A stretch of 64,000 nucleotides of DNA from Paraphaeosphaeria minitans (Eukaryota > Ascomycota > Dothideomycetes > Pleosporales > Didymosphaeriaceae): assembly GCA_015832175.1 (NCBI GenBank), contig WJXW01000008.1:558001-622000 (forward strand). The letters run 5' to 3'. Shown piece by piece: positions 36,118 to 47,137 of this stretch (positions are counted from its first letter, which is position 1; each line of letters begins with the position of its first letter). The position numbers were made by a program, and so were the translations under genes. The notes under the pieces are model-generated. The model saw only the letters and a program-made list of their open reading frames with translations. It was not told the DNA's origin and did not search any database.

Positions 36118-36235
36118 GTGAGCTTTGCGCGTGGTTTCGTTGAAGTAAAGTAAGCTTTATGTGTGGTCTTGTCTAAGTAAAGTAAGCTTTATGCGTGGTC
36201 ATGTTCAAGTAAGCTTTATACGTGATCTTGTAAGC
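36118..36235. repeat. Imperfect ~30-bp tandem repeat (TAAGCTTTATGCGTGGTC type)
   Basis: About four diverged copies of AAGTAAGCTTTAYGYGTGGTCTTG-like sequence in a row. The first copy reads TGAGCTTTGCGCGTGGTTTC. A similar partial copy recurs at about 36362-36395. Confidence 0.75.
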
Positions 36236-36404
36236 ACTGTGGGCGGGGGTGCTAGGAAGTGAAGGGAGTTGCAATTATTATTGGCAGCTGCAGTAAAGTA
36301 GGGCAGTAGATAGTAGGGAGGGAAAAGAAAGGGGGTTAGGTTAGGAGGATATGTTCTCCTAGTGAGCTTCGTGCGTAGTCTTGTCTAAGTAAGCTTGGCC
36401 TTGA

Positions 36405-36530
36405 CGATGAGAAGCAGCAACGATGAGAAGCAGCAACGATGAGAAGCAGCAATGATGAGTAGCACCAACAATGAGTAGCACCAACAGTGTGTAGCACCAA
36501 CCATGAGAAGCACCAACGATTAAGATACTG
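36405..36530. repeat. 16-bp tandem repeat (CGATGAGAAGCAGCAA)
   Basis: Copies start at 36405, 36421, 36437, 36453, 36469 and continue with more divergence to about 36530, about eight units. The unit length is not a multiple of three, and the array lies outside any supported gene. Confidence 0.85.
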
Positions 36531-36887
36531 CAGCTAGCCTCAGCCGGCCGCAGCTTGTATTATACGTAGAGATGCTGTATGCAAGCAGGATATGCTAAAG
36601 CAACGTATTGGGTATCTGACAATCAAACGCACACTCCCCCACCCACCGTCTCTCTTTGTGATGCAGCAAAAAGAAAGAAAGAAAGAAAAAAAGCGATTAT
36701 GCCATGCCTCGCGGCAGCGGTGTCTAAAGGTGGAAGATGCCATGCGGTGCACTTTTCTTCTTCCGGGGTACTGGACTGCAAGTGAAAGGACGGGAAACAA
36801 GATGCCGGGACGCCAAACGATGATGGCAAGGGACGGATGGTACAAGCAAAGCAAGATGATCATGTTGGCTGGAAACGCGCCGAGGAA

Positions 36888-38542
36888 TTAGCTCTCGTCG
36901 ATGATGGGAGAGGGCGAGGCGTGCAGCTGGAAGGTGGGCGTGGTGGGGAAGGTTTGCTCGGGCAGGACGTCGTTTTGGAAGCTGTCGCCGTGCGTGTTGG
37001 GTCGAGAGGCGGTACCGTTGTCGGGCCCAAGGTGAGGGTCTGGGATTTGGATGTCGAGCTAGGGTGTGTGAGCATGTGCGTTGCAGTGTAAAAGTGGGCG
37101 GTACGTACGGTCAGGTATCCGGTCCGGCGCAGGGGAATGATCTTCACGCCCTCAGTCTCCCCATGGTCCCTGTTCCAGTTCTCAATCCAGTGCTCGAGCT
37201 CGGCCAGTTTCCGCTTGACCTTGGTGAGCCCCGCGTCGTCCCACAGCCAAAAGGTAGCCACTCCCATGACGGCATCCAGGCAGGCCCGGAAGGTGAAGGG
37301 GTCGAAGGCGTCGACCAGGCTGTCGTTGATGCGCTGGATAATCTTCCTGAAGTCGTCCTCTGCGATGAGCGGGTCCAGGAGCTCGGGGTAGAGGTTGGCG
37401 TAGGTGGGGGCCAGGTCGCCCTGGACCATCCAGTCGCGCTTGATCCGTATGATGCGGGTGGTGTCGTACAAGGGCGAATCGAGCGGCACATGGGGGTTCG
37501 CGTGCGGGAAGCATGGGTGCGAAGGGCCCCAGGGAAACTCGGAGGCGTCGTCTTGGTCGGCGGCTCCGTCGGTGTGCTCGTGGGAGTGCATGGATTCGGG
37601 GCGCGAGGGCAGCGAGGCGCGGGTGGGCTGGTTGGACATGGCGGCGGCGGCAGCCTCCAGGTCGCTGGAGCGACGGTCAGGAATGGCGGCATGGGGTGGG
37701 TCTGCAGGGGCTTGGTGGTGCTCCAGGGCCATGTCGGGCGGGTGTGGGTGCGAGTCGATATGCAGGCTCCTGCGGTCACGCGGCAGGGCGATGCTGGTGC
37801 GACTGCGACTGCGACTGCTGTCGGGGTCCGTGGAACGTTGGACGGCGAGGGAGGACGGCGTAGGGCTCTGGGGGTTCTGGCGGCTCAGGCGCTGCTCGGG
37901 CAGGGTCAGCAGCGGGTACTCGTCGCGCGTGTCGAGCTGGCGTTGCACAGGGAGATTTGGCTCGTCGTCGTGGTGGTCGTGGTCGTGGCGGTGGTGGCGG
38001 TGTTCGTCGTCGTCGTCGTGATGGTGGTGGTGGTGGTGGTGGTGGTGGTGCTGTTGCTGGTGCTGGTCGCGGTCGTGGTGCTGCACTGCGAGGGCCCGGG
38101 GTGACGAGTTGACGGGGTTCCAGAGGCGCGAGGCGGGCGGGCGAGGCGGCGACGGGTACAGCGAGCGGAGGCCGAAGAGGCGGTTGGCTAGGGACCAGCG
38201 GGCTGGCAGCGCTGCAGCAGCCGGAGGGTCGTGGGACGCCGTTGTGCTTGGTGGTGAGGATTTTGGACGGCGCCAGCGAAGAGGTCGCAGTCGGCGGCGA
38301 AGGGTGCGGTGGTCTGGGCGGGCAAGACAGGCATGGAGGGAAACGGCAGCACACGACGGCCGGCGGGAGCGCGACAGACGGGCACCGTGTGTTCTGAGCT
38401 GTGGTGTGGTGTTTTGTTCTGCTCTGAGCTGTGGTGTCGTGTTCTGTTCGGTTCGGTTCGGTGCTGTCCGGTGCTGTTCTGTTCTGTTTTGTGTTTTGTT
38501 CAGCGCCGCGCACGGCGACGGACGGGCACGGCGTGTGTGCAT
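36888..38542 (-). CDS. ERF4: Ras palmitoyltransferase subunit Erf4 (Golgin-7/ERF4 family)
   Basis: Model on the minus strand: exon 1 38542-37109, intron 37108-37059 (50 bp), exon 2 37058-36888, 534 aa. The conserved part is the last quarter: TRIIRIKRDWMVQGDLAPTY, LYPELLDPLIAEDDFRKIIQ, NDSLVDAFDPFTFRACLDAV and LEHWIENWNRDHGE, which I recognise as the Erf4/Shr5/GOLGA7 domain. Erf4 stabilises the DHHC enzyme Erf2 on endomembranes and is needed for Ras palmitoylation. The first 300 residues are low complexity, with a run of about 11 His followed by Asp/His mixtures and NRTEQ/NTTPQLR repeats. The start is uncertain: the frame opens further upstream without an ATG and the N-terminus runs into simple sequence. 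The GC-rich sense strand produces a long antisense shadow frame. Confidence 0.82.
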
Positions 38543-38677
38543 GGGCAATGCAGCATCCAGGTACGGTACGTACGGTAATGGCTGTCCAGTGTCCACCACA
38601 GAAAAAGGAACTTTGGCACAAATTGCGCAGTGGCAGCGCTGCCCCTGGCGTCATTGAAACTTTGACGGGCATGGGGC

Positions 38678-38852
38678 ACTGGCATTGGGATTGGCACTGG
38701 GACTGGCACTGCACTGGCATTGGGATTGGCACTGGGACTGGCACTGCACTGGCATTGGGATTGGCACTGGGACTGGCACTGCACTGGCATTGGGATTGGC
38801 ACTGGGACTGGCACTGCACTGGCATTGGGATTGGCACTGGCACTAGCACTGG
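38678..38852. repeat. 35-bp minisatellite built from GGCACT/GGGATT hexamers
   Basis: Copies begin at 38713, 38748, 38783 and 38818, with a partial copy before, each exactly 35 bases. Each unit is itself a mosaic of related hexamers (GGCACT, GGCATT, GGGATT, GGGACT), so this is a higher-order repeat. A less regular continuation of the same hexamers runs on to about 39047. Confidence 0.92.
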
Positions 38853-39020
38853 CACTGGCATTGTTATTGGAATTGGAATTGAACACTGGCACTCGGACTG
38901 GCATTGTTATTAGAATTAGGCACTGGCATTAGGATTGGCACTGGGACTGGCACTGCACTGGCATTGTCATTGGAATTGGAATTGAGCACTGGCACTGGCA
39001 CTGGCACTGGCACTGGCATT

Positions 39021-39047
39021 GGGATTGGGATTGGGTATGGGTTTGGG
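39021..39047 (+). other. Telomere-like G-quadruplex motif
   Basis: Five GGG tracts at 39021, 39027, 39033, 39039 and 39045 are separated by exactly three bases each (ATT, ATT, TAT, TTT). This is an ideal quadruplex pattern at the end of the hexamer-derived repeat. Confidence 0.8.
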
Positions 39048-39211
39048 CAGTGCTCGCCGATACCACAGGTACTTGGCCAACATGACATGCAGGAAGCAAC
39101 CGTCCATGGGCATCTTGCACCTAATTTCCCCCACCATCATGCTCGACGCCCCCCTGCGCCATTTGCATCATCGCCATTTCCACAATTGCCAGCCAAAGTA
39201 TCCATCAGAGT

Positions 39212-39315
39212 ATCAATCATCCATGCCTGCGCCATCAATCATCCATGCCTGCGCCATCAATCATCCATGCCTGCGCCATCAATCATCCATGCCTGCGCCA
39301 TCAATCATCCATGCC
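39212..39315. repeat. 22-bp tandem repeat (CATCAATCATCCATGCCTGCGC)
   Basis: About 4.7 nearly perfect copies with a period of 22 bases. The CATCCATGC theme continues in degraded form to about 39390. Confidence 0.92.
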
Positions 39316-39502
39316 AACCATCAAACATTCATGCACCCGTGCACAACACCAATGCATTCATGCACCCATCACCTTGCATCAATCCATTCGCGTGCTTCCT
39401 AATTACACAGTACACCCAGATAGATGTTGGTAGCATCCGGTCGCTGCCGCCATGTGCCCGTGCGAGGCGTCACCAAGCAAGGGATACGGTAGGTAGGTAG
39501 GG

Positions 39503-39582
39503 AGCCCAGCCCCGTCGTGACTCGTGTAGGTGGATATTCCATAGCCCAGCCCCGTCGTGACTCGTGTAGGTGGATATCCCAT
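39503..39582. repeat. 40-bp direct duplication
   Basis: Two adjacent copies (39503-39542 and 39543-39582) beginning AGCCCAGCCCCGTCGTGACT are almost identical. Confidence 0.9.
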
Positions 39583-39639
39583 CACCCATGCGCATACACA
39601 GTACACAATCAATTCCCTGTGCTCAAAGCTGGAAGGCGC

Positions 39640-40345
39640 CCGTCATGCTTAATATTATTATACGGTACCTATACCTCGGAGGCCTAGAGAGTGCCCGTCA
39701 TGCTTATTATATACCTCGAAGCCCCAGATAGACATACCTAGGTACTCGGAGCCCCAGATAGTGCCCATCATAGCTCGTAGCCCCGAGAGTACCCGTCATG
39801 CTTACTATACTAAGCCCTGAGAGTACCCGTCATGCTTATTATACCTCGAAGCCCTAGATAGACATACCTAGGTACGTTAGAGCCCTAGATAGTGCCTATT
39901 ATAGCTTGTAGCCCTAAGAGTACCCGTCATACCTCGTAGCCCTAAGAGTGCCCGCCATACCTCGTAGCCCTGAGAGTACCCGTCGTCATACCTAGGTAAC
40001 TCAGAGCCCCAGGTAGTGCCAGTCATACCTCGGAGCCCCGAGAGTACCCGTCATGCTCATCATACCTGGGAGCCCCACAGAGTGCCAGTCATACCTCGGA
40101 GCCCCGAGAGTACCCGTCATGCTCATCATACCTGGGAGCCCTGAGAGTACCCGTCATGCTTATTATAATACCAAGCCCCGAGAGTACCCGTCATGCTTAT
40201 TATAATACCAAGCCCCGAGAGTACCCGTCATGCTTATTATAATACCAAGCCCCGAGAGTACCCGTCATGCTTATTATAATACCAAGCCCCGAGAGTACCC
40301 GTCATGCTTATTATAATACCAAGCCCCGAGAGTACCCGTCATACT
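39640..40345. repeat. Satellite-like array with 36-bp terminal units
   Basis: From about 40140 to 40345 there are about five perfect 36-base units (CCCGAGAGTACCCGTCATGC then TTATTATAATACCAAG). Upstream, the same GAGAGTACCCGTCATGCTTA core recurs in shorter and more diverged forms back to about 39640, mixed with TACCTAGGTA palindromes. The homogeneous end and degenerate start suggest recent expansion at the 3' side. Confidence 0.9.
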
Positions 40346-40537
40346 ACCCAGATCATGCCTTCCCATCCTGTCATAACCCCCAACCCCCGCTAAAATTCGT
40401 GTACAGTAGGTCCGCTACAATGAGACCAAGAATGAAAGAGCGCCCCGTCTACGCCGTTTCGTGGGCAACCGCCTGCACGAGTGCTGCGTCTATGCGTCTC
40501 GTCTCCCGTCTCGTCCCCGTCTCGTCCCCCGTCTCCT

Positions 40538-43500
40538 CTACGCCGTTTTGTTGGCTCCCGCCTGCATGCGTCGCATCGCTTCGCGGTGCACGTCGAGCAT
40601 CTCGCTGCTCCGCATCATCTTGTTCCTCATCGACTCTCGCTGCTGCGCCATGGCAGCCTGCTGTTGCTGCTCCTTCTCCCTCTGTCTCTTCGCCTCCATC
40701 ATGCTCGCCCGCTGCTGCTCCATCTCCTGTCTCTTCGCCTTCATCGTGACCGCCCGCTGCTGCTCTTCCCCGGTCGCGCTATCCTGCAGCGACACGCCGC
40801 TTGCTTGCATCGACCCTCTCCACCCCGCAAGCAGCTCCTCACGTCTCTGGTCCGACCCCGACCCGATCGTCCTCGTCGGCTGATGTGAATCGAACGTCTC
40901 CATGGGTGGGCTTTGTGCCCAGCTGCTCTTCTTCCACTTGTGCGCCGCCGAAGGGGGCTTCTGCTGCTTCAGCACGCGCCTTCGTTGCGCCAGCGTCATG
41001 TCCTCGTCGCCTGTCGCCGTCACGTCGTTGCATGCGCTCATCGGTAGGTTCAACTTCTGCGTCGATGCCCGGTTGCGCATCAGCGACTCGCGGTGGCCCA
41101 TCAGGGTCTGCGTCTTGCTGGGCCCTGCCATGGCCACAGACGAGACCCGCCTTCCGAGATCCACAGAGGGCTGCTGCAACACCACCCCCGGAACCTCGCC
41201 TTGAGGCTGCCTTGCCGAGTTTGAGTTGATCTGCATGAAAGCCTTCTTCCTGTGTACGTTGCTGTCGCTCGATACTCGTTTCGAGGCTCGTTTGGCTACT
41301 GCAAACGGTTGCGCGATGCCTTCGCTCACTGGCGCTGGTTGCTCATGGTCAAGCTGCGCCCCAGGCGAGCTCGGCTCGGAAATCTCGTCAACTTCCGGCT
41401 TGTCGGCCGCTTCAAGATGTTTCGCCCATTCGTTGGTCCGGTAGGACTGTGCTACCTTCGAGAGGCGAGGTCGCAGTACGGTCGGAACCTCCTCGACGTC
41501 AGATTGCGCCGAAGCCGACTTTTCGCTGTCCCCTTTGACCAAAGTGTCGTGTCGTAGCCGAGGACTTCGAGTAGAGCGAACTTCCGAACCTGCAACGCCG
41601 TGCTTCGGGTCAGTGCTGACGGTAAAGGACTCCCGGGGGCCACGCTGAGAAAGCGAAGACGCCGATCCATATGTGTTTGATGCCTCGTCCAGTGACTCTG
41701 CGGGCTGTACGTCGATTGTCGGGGTGCTAGAGGACATGGCTGCATCTTCCCCAAGAGCAGAACCGTTGCTGTCTTGCATTTGGCCTGGATCGTTGGACTT
41801 CAAGCTCGACGCGTCAATGGTTGCTTCTTCCGTCTTGCTCTCAGCGTGTACGAGTGACGAAGGTCGGGATGACTCTGGCAAAGAGATCCTATCTTCTTCG
41901 TCCAGTGTAGCCGCAACCGAAGATCTGCGGTCATCCTCAATCTGCGAAAGCATCATCACATCCCCTGCTTGAAAACCATCGACCAATGATCTAGCCGTCG
42001 ACATGCGCTTCATTGTCGGTATCCCGGACACGCGACGAGAGATGTACTGTTCATCTGCCAACGGCGCCTCCTCTTCAGTATCCGGCAAGGCAGATACGGA
42101 GGCATTATCCGAAGTTTGCGACATTGCCTCTTCTTCCTGCGGAATCTTGAATGGGAGGGGCACAACGACCGGAGGTGGAGGCGGAGAAGAGGACGGCTTG
42201 AGTGAGCTTGTGACAGAGACAGTCCGGGACATGCGCGAAGGAACCACTGCCTCCGAAGACGGTCGTGCGCTGTGGGAACGGCTGATGTCCGCAGGCCGAT
42301 CGACAAGGCCATCTTGAGCGACAGGTGCTCCCGTTTCATCGACTGGTTGGATTTTATCATCTTCGTGCACCGAGACAACAGCCACAACGGCGTGCTTCTT
42401 CTCCGGCTCCCCAAGGTCCACCTTTGAGTCATGAGCAGTTGCGGGGTATTCTTTCTCGTCGAGACTCGAGGCCGAACCGGACGCGCCGCTGGAGCCTGGC
42501 GCGTCCTTTTCTCCGTACGTGGCTTCCCATTCACGACGTTCCTTCTGGAATTTGTCTTCAATCTCCCGGCCAAGTTCTGCCTCGTGGATTTGCTGGCTCT
42601 GTGCCTGTTCTTGTTCTTGCTCTTCCCTCTTGGCTCGGTGCTCTTTGACCAGTCTCCACAAGCGAAGCTGCGATATAACACCGAAGACGGTAAGGATGAC
42701 GACACCTGCTAGCTCGGCCTTGAGCCCTTTCGTCAGTGGGAACGTGTTGGTGTTGAGCGGGAAGACGTCTGGATTAATGTTCCAGAGGAACAGCCAAAAT
42801 TCCTTCCAGCCTGCACGGCTGAAGCAGTCCACACCCAGCATTGCGATCGTGGCGCCCGAGAAGGATATCGCGCCGATCAGCCCGTACGTCCGTGTGTAAC
42901 GTGAGAAGGACAGGGAATAGCCTGCCACGCTCACACAACCGATGAAGATGGCCCGACCGGTGGTCGAAGTTATCACTCCCCCCTCTTTCAACGACAGAAA
43001 CCACATGCTGACGCAGAAGCCTCCAAGAAGACATCCCAGTCCTTCGGTGAGGTCGGTGAAGACCAATGCCAGCCCTCCAGAAATCATTCCCGTGACGAAC
43101 GCCGCTACGAAGAATGCCCCTTGAACGGCGTGTGAGACTGGGGGGCTCATGAGGTAGATGATCAACACTAGAGCGTATTAGTTTGGGCGGATGTGGATAT
43201 CGAATACACGTACCCGTCACGGCGAGTGAGGCCAGGTAGGCCGCGGAGCCGAAGACATAGATCCATTTGTTCTTGATGCCGACGACGGCATACAGGGCGC
43301 CTGAGAGTAAGAGTATGGCGCCAATCAATCCGAGAGCCGGGGTAATCTTGGGATGAAGGGGGAGAGGGTCCTCCGAGACACTGCTTGGATCGGTTGCATT
43401 GGGAAGCGAGCCCGTCGAGGTCGCGGTCGCGCTTGGTGATGCTGAGACTGTGGTGGCGGTCGCGACTATCGAAGAGCGGGAGGCAGGTTCCCCAGTTGTC

Positions 43501-43709
43501 GATTGATGGTCGGATGCTGATGGTGAGGCGGACGACTCGCGGGGACGAGACGTAGAAGATGGTCGTTCGGGTTCAGATGTCGTGGTGACGACAGAGTTAG
43601 ATTCACTGTCGTCCTGTCGACGCGCCAATGGGAAGTGGGGGGCTGCTGCGACCGTGTGGAGGCAGAGGAGAAGCGCGATTGTGATTAGAAGAAGGCGAAA
43701 GGAACGCAT
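40538..43709 (-). CDS. DUF4203/TM7S3-TMEM198-type membrane protein with long cytosolic tail
   Basis: Model on the minus strand: exon 1 43709-43214, intron 43213-43168 (46 bp), exon 2 43167-40538, 1041 aa. A signal peptide (LLLITIALLLCLHTVAAAP) leads into a Ser/Thr-rich luminal stretch of about 100 residues, then about seven hydrophobic segments between residues 125 and 370 (ALGLIGAILLLSGALYAVVG; VQGAFFVAAFVTGMISGGLA; and others). I read this as the DUF4203 domain shared with TMEM198 and TM7SF3; the function in fungi is unknown. The remaining 650 residues are polar and disordered, with acidic and Ser-rich parts, and end in a Gln/Met/Arg-rich coiled coil (QREKEQQQQAAMAQQRESMR). The intron cuts inside the second membrane helix and keeps phase. 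Confidence 0.87.
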
Positions 43710-45435
43710 GGCGAGAGCGTTTGGTCGACAATGGCCATGCGAATCGATGTTGCTAGATTCCAGAAGTGTGCCAAAAGGTAATGAGGCGAGGATGCGATGG
43801 CGGGAGGCTCGGCAGACAACGACACAATGGTGACGGAAAGAATACAGGAGTGACGGAAAGAATTACAACGAATGGTAATGACGGTGAGGTGATTATTACT
43901 TGGTATCAAAGGAATGGACGCCGGCAAAGACACGCAGCCAGTCTGTGGAACTGGTCGCAGGAGAGGTGCAGAAGCGCAGCTGCAGGAAAGCTCGAAATCA
44001 AGGATGAGAAGGGCAGGGATACCTATGTAGGTATCGACGGGAAAAGTCCAACCACACGTACCTACGGGGCGGGGCCATGAATTGGCACAGCTCAGCGAGC
44101 GGGAACCTGCAGGGAGCTTGCGCCGTCCAAGTTGCAGAGAGTCGGAGACGACGGATTCGTGAGTTTTCTGTCCCAAAGCGCTGCGCCGTCAAAACGGTTG
44201 TATCGAATTGGGACGCGCCTACGCTGCCTGGAGCATGGTCTGAAGCCTCGCGAAATTGGACCAAGCCACCTTCCATCGCCCTTTTTCGGCGCCAAATGGT
44301 CCAGCTGCACGTCGTCAGACATGGAGAACTCTGTCAGCCAATGGTCACGGCTTCGCGCAGAGTCAAAAGGGAGGGAGAACTGGCCAAGTCGCATCCGATG
44401 CGCCCGCAGCAGCTCCGCCGGCTCACCTCTTTCGGCGCAACGAATGCTGGAGCGAGCGCAACCACGGCGAGCACCTGTCCGTCACCGCGTCTGAGCCCGG
44501 AGGCTCGGCGTTCTGGAGACAGGATCCCCCTCGGAGCAGACTGCATGGAAGGGCCATCCTGAAGTTGGAAGTTGATCCAGGACGCGTCGCGTGTTTCGCG
44601 AAGAAGTCGACAGCCAAGGGCCAATCAGAAGGCCGGCGCATCCCGCTATTTCTTGCTGTGGACTGCATCATTCGCTGGGGTCTGCGTCCGTCCCGCTAGC
44701 GCATCCCGGGAGAAAGTGCTGTTTGGGAGTCGTGCATAAGGGTGCTGAAGCCCTGCATAAAGTCCTCCCCCCCGTGTACAAAGTCGCGGTGGAACCACGC
44801 CGTTCTACCGGAAAAGCAAATAGGTAGTCTAGTCCATCGCAGGGTGGCGGGTTGGGGAGAGGTGGTGTTCATCGTCGCGAGCCAAGGAGGGCCTGCAGCT
44901 GAGCTGACGTTGGTCGCTGCTCGGGAGCGCATCTTACCGTACCGTAGGATCGACGCGATGCCGAAGATCTTGCTCTGTGCTTCCGCGTCCTGGCGCCAGA
45001 GAAGCGACCTCGCGTGCAGGTAGGTACGTAGGTACCTAATACTTTTCTGGTTCATGCGATCCCGTCGACTCAAACCTACTCCCGGGCCGTAGAGTTGCTT
45101 TCTCGTGTTTGTTCGATGCGTCTCACGTCCCCATCCCTTCTCCCTGCATGCACAGTGAGACGGCTTGCTGCGCTGTCAGTTGTTCCAGTCGACGACTTGG
45201 AGAGGACCGTGGAACAAATGGTTCTGTGACACGACGCCTAGCTCGTGCATAGCCCGATGTCGTGGACAGAACTGCCAACTTTTTTCGACCGCTGGACGTC
45301 TTGCACGTTGCTGTACCGTACACGTGAGCACCATGTTGCACTTTCGAATTGACTACTGGCCGACACTTCCGTCGTTCGCTCCATCCGGCTCGCAAAGGCT
45401 CAGCAAAGGACTCTCGTACCTAGCGGCGGCAGCCC
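43710..45435. other. Intergenic, no supported gene
   Basis: About 1.7 kb with many overlapping frames of 75-160 codons on both strands, none with a domain. A GGTAGGTACGTAGGTACCTA run lies near 45020-45039. Confidence 0.5.
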
Positions 45436-47137
45436 TCACGCGCCGGCCGAACCGCTGCCAACCAAACAGACGCTGTCGACCGCTCCGAACCCTGCAGCCA
45501 CACCTCCCTCTTCGCTCTGGTCGCCTTTGGTCCGGAGAAGATATCCAGCTTCCCAATTCTCCAGGATCTGGCCCGCGTCCTTGCCATCGGCCCCCTTTCG
45601 CCACAGGCACACGCCGTACACCCCGAGCTCCCCGATAACGCCACCCCGCTGCAGCTCCCCGTTGCGAAAGATGGCATTCGTCAGCGGAGGCGGCTCGATC
45701 ATTTCCATCAGGATGTATGCCGGCCAATGCGTCTGCGGGAGCGTCTCGAGGAAGGCCGGGATGGCCCTTCGGTAGACGTTGTTCCCGCCGCCCTCGCGCT
45801 GCGGCTTCAGCACGTAGCGGGACGCAGAGTCCACGTTTTGCGCCAGCTTCTTGGCTTCCTGCCCGGCCTCGCTGTCGTCGAGCGGGTAGATGGGTGCGAA
45901 CGTCGAGAGCACGCGCGAGGCTACCTGGTCGTCTGGCAGGAACCGCTTTAGGTGCGGGGAATGCGGCGTCGCGAGGACTTGCTGGACCTTCTTGCATCCG
46001 GCAAGGTGGGTCAGCACGCTCGGGCACTTGATGGCTCTGCTCTTCTCCAGGTGGAGTCGCGCATCCCACTCTTTCTCCGCTGGGTAGTCGTCCGGCGAGT
46101 AGCCGGCTCGGAAGTAGATGGTGGTGACTTCGTAAGTTGTGGAGGGTGAGTTGGGCGGCGTGTAAAGCAGGGTACGCTCTCCGTCCAGCTCGGTGTGCAG
46201 CAACGTTTGTTCGAACGGCAGGCGGAAAGCGCGTACGCCGTTTTCTTCGAACAGTGCGTACTCGAGATGTCTCTGGTCAAACACGTTTCGCTCGGGATTC
46301 TGCACAACGAACAGTACGCACAGGGAGCGGCCGGATTTTGAAGGTCCATATGCCTTGTGCGCTGCAGCAAGGCCTCGGGCCAGGGAAGAAGCTGACTTGC
46401 TTTGGCGAAGGGCTTCGTCGTTGATGATGGACGTTGCCGACGATGGATACGCGTCAATCGAAAGCAGGTACTTGTGCAACCTCGAGACTTGGGAAGACAG
46501 GCCACCGAAAGATGAGGCAATGGTGTTGAACTCGACCTGCTTCAGACCGAGGGACGAGGACGGGCTGGATTGGTCTGTGTGGACCATGTAATCTGAACGG
46601 AACAGCCCGAGTGAGAGGTCCTACGGACGGTGAGATTTCGCGCATTGGAAGCGCTTACGATGGCCATACCTGAGCATATCCCTCTTTCTTGACTGCCAGA
46701 TGGGTTTGCCAAAGTCTCCCTACGAAATCATCAATGTCGACCAGTCTGCAAGCTGAGTCAGCCCAAGTTCAACGTAGACAGGTTTTCATGATTGGGCAGG
46801 TGAAACACCACATGCACATTCTCGAATGGACTTACTCTTCTACAATGTCTTTCAGCCAGCCCTCATCTCGTGCTATTGCAGAGTACAACTCATTGTACGC
46901 TGTTTGAATGGCCAACCCGTCTTCAAAGCACTTCCGCGGGAACAGACTCGGGAAAAGAGTGACGGGTGCAGTAGCAGCCAGCACTCCCGTAGGGTCTTGG
47001 TCTGGGGGAACGAATGACGGAGCAGGCCGCACGGCTAGTCCATGGGCAATCGACCAGTCTTTCAGGTTCGTCAACACGTACTCCTGTTCTTCGGGAGACA
47101 GCTCCGGCGGATAGCTGTTATGGGGAGAGGATCCCAT
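45436..47137 (-). CDS. GSH2: Glutathione synthetase
   Basis: Model on the minus strand: exons 47137-46836, 46745-46670 and 46620-45436; introns of 90 and 49 bp keep phase, 520 aa, close to the family norm. The protein starts MGSSPHNSYPPELSPEEQEY; exon 2 supplies LVDIDDFVGRLWQTHLAV. Signature segments include QVEFNTIASSFGGLSSQVSRLH, YFRAGYSPDDYP, the ATP-binding KPQREGGGNNVYR loop, YILMEMIEPPP and the C-terminal EGGVAAGFGAVDSVCLV. The enzyme joins gamma-glutamylcysteine and glycine using ATP, the second step of glutathione synthesis, in the cytosol as a homodimer. It is divergent from the SIM-bearing orphan gene across 765 bases. Confidence 0.96.

Larger units (their letters stand above)
35120..36887. 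other. Repeat-bearing intergenic region
   Basis: A gene-free 1.8 kb stretch. It holds a G-rich run (36054-36089), a diverged duplication (sequence starting with an ATTATTAT...GCAGCTGCAGTA motif at about 36035 recurs at about 36273), the 30-bp repeats at 36118-36235 and the 16-bp repeats at 36405-36530. Confidence 0.6.
38543..40537. other. Tandem-repeat cluster without genes
   Basis: Two kilobases between Erf4 and the DUF4203 gene are largely made of at least four unrelated tandem arrays, listed separately. Frames of up to 200 codons that cross them read Gly/Trp/His or Pro/Ser/Gln monotony and are not genes. Confidence 0.8.

Noticed and set aside
37064..38104. 346-codon plus-strand frame
   Set aside because: Antisense to the Erf4 gene; its poly-Val end is the reverse reading of the His-rich microsatellite.
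38431..39500. Frames of 130-200 codons crossing the hexamer and 22-bp arrays
   Set aside because: The repeat lengths (35 and 22) are not multiples of three, the products are simple sequence and no splice or start support exists.
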